19,980 nucleotides of DNA, taken from NCBI GenBank assembly GCA_035714115.1, contig DASTMO010000002.1, positions 1-19,980 on the forward strand. The letters are read 5' to 3'. The notes under the pieces were generated by a model. The model had not been told where the DNA came from, did no database searches, and worked only from the letters and a program-made list of their open reading frames with translations. Of the stretch, positions 16,021-19,980 are shown in pieces; the first letter of the stretch is position 1; each line of letters starts with the position of its first letter. Origin of the DNA: CAMAVH01 sp035714115 (lineage in GTDB: Bacteria; Pseudomonadota; Alphaproteobacteria; SMXQ01). The position numbers and the translations under genes are program-made.

Positions 16021-16864
16021 CAGGCGTTCAGCCGTTTGGCATGCCAGCGCAGATGGTCTTCGATGAAGCTGGCGATGAAATAGTAGGAATGATCGTAGCC
16101 GTCTTGCCGGCGCAGCGTCAGCGCGATGCCAGCTTTGGCGCAGGCGTCTTCCAGCAATTCAGGCTTGAGTTGGTTCGCGAGGAACTGATCCGCCGTGCCT
16201 TGATCGATCAAGAGATCGGGCAGGCGCGCGCCGTCCTCGATCAGCGCGCAGGAATCGTAGGCGCGCCACGCGGCTTGGTCGGGGCCAAGATAGCCGCCGA
16301 GCGCCTTCTGGCCCCAGGGGCAGTTCATCGGCGAGGCGATCGGCGCGAAGGCCGAGACCGACTTGAAGCGGCCGGGGCTCTTCAACGCCAGCGTGATCGC
16401 GCCATGACCGCCCATGGAATGGCCCATGATCGCTTGGCGCGCCATGTCGGCCGGCAGTTCGGTGCCGATCAATCGCGGCAGATCGTCGGCGATATAGCTC
16501 GCCATGCGGTAATGGCGCGACCAGGGCGCTTGCGTGGCATCGACATAGAAACCGGCGCCGAGGCCGAAATCATAAGCCTTGTCGGGATCGTCGGGCACGT
16601 CGTCGCCGCGCGGGCTGGTATCGGGTGCGACGAGCATCAGCCCGAGCTCGCTGGCGAGGCGTTGCGCGCCGGCCTTCACCGTGAAGTTCTCTTCGGTGCA
16701 AGTGAGGCCCGAGAGAAACCAGACGACCGGCACCTTCTTCGTTTCCGCCTGGGGCGGCAGATAGACGGCGAAGCGCATCGCCGTGCCGGTAGCGGCCGAC
16801 TCGTGCTTGCAGATCAGTTGCGTGCCGCCGAAGCAGCGCGATTTGCTGAGCGTCTCGAAGGCCA

Positions 16865-16865
<1 letters not shown>
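16020..16865 (-). CDS. fghA: S-formylglutathione hydrolase
   Basis: Hydrolyses S-formylglutathione to formate and glutathione, the second step of glutathione-dependent formaldehyde detoxification, in the cytoplasm. It is an alpha/beta hydrolase of esterase-D type, 281 residues, the usual length. The catalytic triad is Ser150 in GHSMGG, Asp226 in GTADQF and His259 in GYDHSYYF. The conserved FLSGLTCTEENF (with C56), DTSPRGDDV and GAGFYVDAT segments are all present. Its ATG overlaps the adhC TGA and its own TGA overlaps the next ATG, both as TGATG. The pairing with adhC fixes the function. Confidence 0.96.
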
Positions 16866-17977
<1,112 letters not shown>

Positions 17978-17984
17978 GGTCGTG

Positions 17985-17988
17985 CTCC
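17985..17988 (-). promoter_or_regulatory. Ribosome binding site deciding the adhC start
   Basis: GGAG on the - strand, 7 bp before the ATG at 17977. Supports the 370-residue form over the 436-residue open frame. Confidence 0.65.
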
Positions 17989-18052
17989 AATTAATGAAAC
18001 GTAGGCGATGCCCAAAGTTCTGGCATGGATGGCCCGGCTTGACCATCTCGCG

Positions 18053-18081
18053 GGTGCAGTATTGTGCCGAAAACGGTGCAG
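18053..18081 (+). repeat. Direct repeat GGTGCAG x2 in the adhC/ABC divergent region
   Basis: GGTGCAG occurs at 18053-18059 and 18075-18081, 22 bp apart (about two DNA turns), on the same face of the helix and just upstream of the predicted promoter of the + strand operon. Possibly a regulator site serving either operon. Short enough to be chance. Confidence 0.3.
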
Positions 18082-18100
18082 CTGCGGAAGGGCGGGTTGT

Positions 18101-18130
18101 TTGACAAGCCGCAGGAACGACAGCGATACT
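18101..18130 (+). promoter_or_regulatory. Sigma70-type promoter of the ABC transporter operon
   Basis: A perfect -35 TTGACA (18101-18106) and a -10 GATACT (18125-18130, four of six matches) are separated by 18 bp. Initiation near 18137 would leave a leader of about 39 nt before the ATG at 18176. The -35 overlaps the small inverted repeat TTGT-TTG-ACAA. Confidence 0.6.
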
Positions 18131-18175
18131 TCCGCCAAACAACAACGATAAGTCATTCCACAGGGGAGACTTCAA

Positions 18176-19225
18176 ATGAGCTTCGTGACTTCACGCCTGA
18201 CATCCATTCGCAGCTTGGCCGCCGCGCTCGTGACCGGTGCGACGCTGCTCGCCGTCGGCGGGGCGCAAGCGCAGGATCGGTCCTGGATGGATCCGACTTT
18301 GCTCGCCGCCGCCAAGAAGGAAGGCAAGCTGACGTTCTACTCTTCGATCAACGAAGAAGAAGGCCTGCCGATCCTCAAGGTGTTCGAGGAAGCCACCGGT
18401 GTCAAAGTCGAGTATGTGCGCAATTCCGACTCGGGCCTCTTGTCGCGCATCATGGTCGAGAACCGCGCCGGCAAGCAGGGCTGGGACGTGATCCAGACCA
18501 CTGCCGTCAACAAAATGCCGCAGGAACTGTTGCTCGCCTATGAGCCGCCCGAGGCCAAGAATATCGAAGCGGGCGCGAAGGACGCGGCCAAGAAGTGGTA
18601 CGGCGTCTACGCCAACTACAACACCGCCGCCTACAACACCTCGCGGGTGAAGAAGGAAGACCTGCCGAAGACCTACGAGGAATTGGCTGCGAAGAAGGAC
18701 TGGGCGGGCAAGATCGCCATCGACTATTCGGACAACGAGTGGATCGCCGCGATGTACAAGCATTACGGCGACGCCAAGGGCGCGCAGATCGTCAAAGACA
18801 TCGTCAAGAACCTGAAGCCGTCGATCGCCAAGGGCCATCTGGCTTTGGCGCGTTCGGTCGGCGCCGGCGAGTACGACGTCTCGCTCAACAACTACCTGAA
18901 CCTGACGCTGAACGTGAAGATGTCGGGCGGTCCGATCGACTTCTGGATCATGGATCCGGTCGCCGTGTTCTACGGCCAGGTCGGCATCAACGCCAAGGCG
19001 CCGAACCCGAACGCCGCCAAGCTGCTGGCGAACTTCATGCTCAGCAAGGAAGGCCAGACCACGCTCACCATCAAGGGCCGCATCCCGACGCGCGCCGACG
19101 TGGAAAGCAATCCGCCGGGCATCCTCAAGGCGCTGGCCAACCACAAGGTCGTGCCGGTGACCCTGTCGCCCGACGAAGAGAACAAGTGGCAGAAGGTGTT
19201 CAAGGAGCAGTTCGACGTCCGCTAA
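18176..19225 (+). CDS. ABC transporter substrate-binding protein (FbpA-like, family 1)
   Basis: A 349-residue periplasmic binding protein. The signal peptide spans residues ~1-32 (basic start, hydrophobic AAALVTGATLLAVGG, cut after AQA). The mature part starts with a helix and KLTFYSSINEEEGLPILKVF, followed by EATGVKVEYVRNSDSGLLSRI, the layout of FbpA-like and related solute-binding family 1 proteins. WYGVYANYNTAAYNTSRV, PKTYEELAAKKDWAGKIAI and the terminal LLANFMLSKEGQTTL repeat the same family pattern. FbpA members bind ferric iron, while others bind thiamine, phosphonates or organic compounds. The iron-binding double Tyr cannot be identified with certainty, so the ligand is open. GGGGAG lies before the ATG. 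The permease gene follows. Confidence 0.88.
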   Translation: MSFVTSRLTSIRSLAAALVTGATLLAVGGAQAQDRSWMDPTLLAAAKKEGKLTFYSSINEEEGLPILKVFEEATGVKVEYVRNSDSGLLSRIMVENRAGKQGWDVIQTTAVNKMPQELLLAYEPPEAKNIEAGAKDAAKKWYGVYANYNTAAYNTSRVKKEDLPKTYEELAAKKDWAGKIAIDYSDNEWIAAMYKHYGDAKGAQIVKDIVKNLKPSIAKGHLALARSVGAGEYDVSLNNYLNLTLNVKMSGGPIDFWIMDPVAVFYGQVGINAKAPNPNAAKLLANFMLSKEGQTTLTIKGRIPTRADVESNPPGILKALANHKVVPVTLSPDEENKWQKVFKEQFDVR

Positions 19226-19263
19226 TGCGTCGATCCTCGCCTTCATTATTCGCGTAACAGTGA

Positions 19264-19297
19264 GCGGGCCGGACCGTGGCGACACGATCCGGCCCGC
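19264..19297 (+). other. Intercistronic hairpin between binding-protein and permease genes
   Basis: GCGGGCCGGA (19264-19273) and TCCGGCCCGC (19288-19297) form a perfect 10-bp stem with a 14-nt loop. No T run follows. Such structures after a binding-protein gene commonly protect its mRNA and so raise its level over the permease; that role is inferred. It starts 38 bp after the stop codon. Confidence 0.75.
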
Positions 19298-19311
19298 GGA
19301 GAATCGGGGCC

Positions 19312-19980
19312 ATGGCTTACAGCGACAGCATGCAGCGACCACAGGGCGGCGGCCTGGCGGCGCGCTTCGGCCATTGGCTGACCCCCAGCAACGTCCTCTT
19401 GATCCTCTGCGCCCTCGTGGCGGCCTGGCTCGTGCTGGTGCCGCTGGCGGCGCTATTCTACACCGCCTTCGCCGAAGACACGCCCTACGGCCCCGGCGCC
19501 TTCACGCTGCAGAATTTCATCGATGCCTTGTCGAGCAAATATATCGGCGACCTTTTCCTGACATCGCTGATTTTTGCCGGCGGCACCGCCATCGCCACCT
19601 TCATTCTCGGCACCGCGGTCGCTTGGGTGGTCGAGCGCACCGATGCGCCGGGCCGCCAGTGGTTCCACGGCTTCGCACTCTTATCCTTCGCGCTGCCCGG
19701 CCTGCTCACCACCATGGCCTGGATCCTAATCTTCAGCCCGAACATCGGCTGGCTGAACGGCGAGTTGAAGAATTGGTTCGGCCTCGATAAGTCGCCGGTC
19801 AACATCTACTCGATGGGCGGCATGATCTGGGCGCTGTCGAGCCATTATTTCCCGCTCGCTTATCTGCTGATGGGCCCGGCCTTCCGCGTGCTGGATACGC
19901 GCATGGAAGAAGCCGCCGTCATGTCGGGCGCGGATAATTATCAGGTGGCCACCCGCGTCACCATGCCGCTCCTGCGCCCG
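19312..19980 (+). CDS. ABC transporter permease (FbpB-like), 3' end outside window
   Basis: Open from ATG 19312 through the last base of the window without a stop (223 codons), so this is a truncated gene. The N-terminus MAYSDSMQRPQGGG is followed by a first membrane helix at about residues 29-51 (VLLILCALVAAWLVLVPLAALF), a periplasmic loop TFAEDTPYGPGAFTLQNF-like, then helices near ~80-100, ~118-138 and ~163-188. The last visible residues, RMEEAAVMSGADNYQVATRVTMPLLRP, are the EAA loop that docks on the ATPase. The long loop and this layout fit ferric/2-aminoethylphosphonate-type permeases. It is 86 bp after the binding-protein gene. An ATG at 19330 is a possible alternative start. Confidence 0.9.
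   Translation, partial: MAYSDSMQRPQGGGLAARFGHWLTPSNVLLILCALVAAWLVLVPLAALFYTAFAEDTPYGPGAFTLQNFIDALSSKYIGDLFLTSLIFAGGTAIATFILGTAVAWVVERTDAPGRQWFHGFALLSFALPGLLTTMAWILIFSPNIGWLNGELKNWFGLDKSPVNIYSMGGMIWALSSHYFPLAYLLMGPAFRVLDTRMEEAAVMSGADNYQVATRVTMPLLRP

Noticed and set aside
17978..18175. 66-residue N-terminal extension of the adhC product
   Set aside because: Class III ADH starts at MQTRAAVAWE with a ribosome site; the extension covers the divergent promoter region.
19260..19790. 176-residue frame overlapping the permease gene
   Set aside because: Arg/His-rich shadow; the permease frame from 19312 has clear membrane helices and an EAA loop.

Overview
The window is a GC-rich, densely packed bacterial chromosome segment, best read as alphaproteobacterial. 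The evidence is the conserved run DUF2948 - hisG (short form) - hisD - maf - RNase E/G - yacG - tRNA-Phe, an FNR/FixK-type site ahead of a CBS protein, and a glutathione-dependent formaldehyde pathway. I cannot name the genus. No insertion sequence, phage gene, CRISPR array or rRNA is visible, and nothing looks like a mobile island.

Left part (1-5315, + strand): the 3' end of a DUF2948 gene, then a tight operon. hisG and hisD are the first and last enzymes of histidine synthesis. maf is a nucleotide-sanitising pyrophosphatase, the RNase E/G protein starts at a TTG overlapping the maf stop, and yacG follows. A tRNA-Phe(GAA) gene with encoded CCA and its own sigma70-like promoter comes next. 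After it lies a two-CBS-domain protein preceded by a perfect FNR/FixK box placed as expected for class II activation.

Middle part (5316-11190, + strand): a large MHYT-domain hybrid histidine kinase (HisKA - HATPase - REC - REC - Hpt) ending in a strong terminator. Then come three spaced palindromes and a glcG (HbpS/DUF336) - glcB (malate synthase G) pair, which suggests C2/glyoxylate assimilation, also ending in a terminator.

Right-middle (11191-14610): an unrecognised 97-residue protein on the - strand. Beyond a structured leader is a + strand cassette of a tripartite-tricarboxylate-transporter-type binding protein, an amidohydrolase-2 protein and a cupin. This looks like uptake plus catabolism of an unidentified organic acid. 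A bidirectional terminator ends it.

Right part (14613-18175, - strand): adhC - fghA - GH16, joined by two identical TGATG stop/start overlaps, then a bacterioferritin-like gene. adhC and fghA are the glutathione-dependent formaldehyde oxidation pair. The coupled third gene, a GH16 beta-glucanase-like protein with an intact EIDILE active site and no visible signal peptide, is the most unexpected thing in the window.

Right edge (18176-19980, + strand): an FbpA-like ABC substrate-binding protein, divergent from adhC, an intercistronic hairpin, and an ABC permease cut by the window end.

Most of the region is ordinary. The items worth following up are the GH16 coupled to formaldehyde detoxification, the three palindromes before glcG, the FNR-box CBS gene, and the TTT-SBP/amidohydrolase/cupin cassette with its structured leader.
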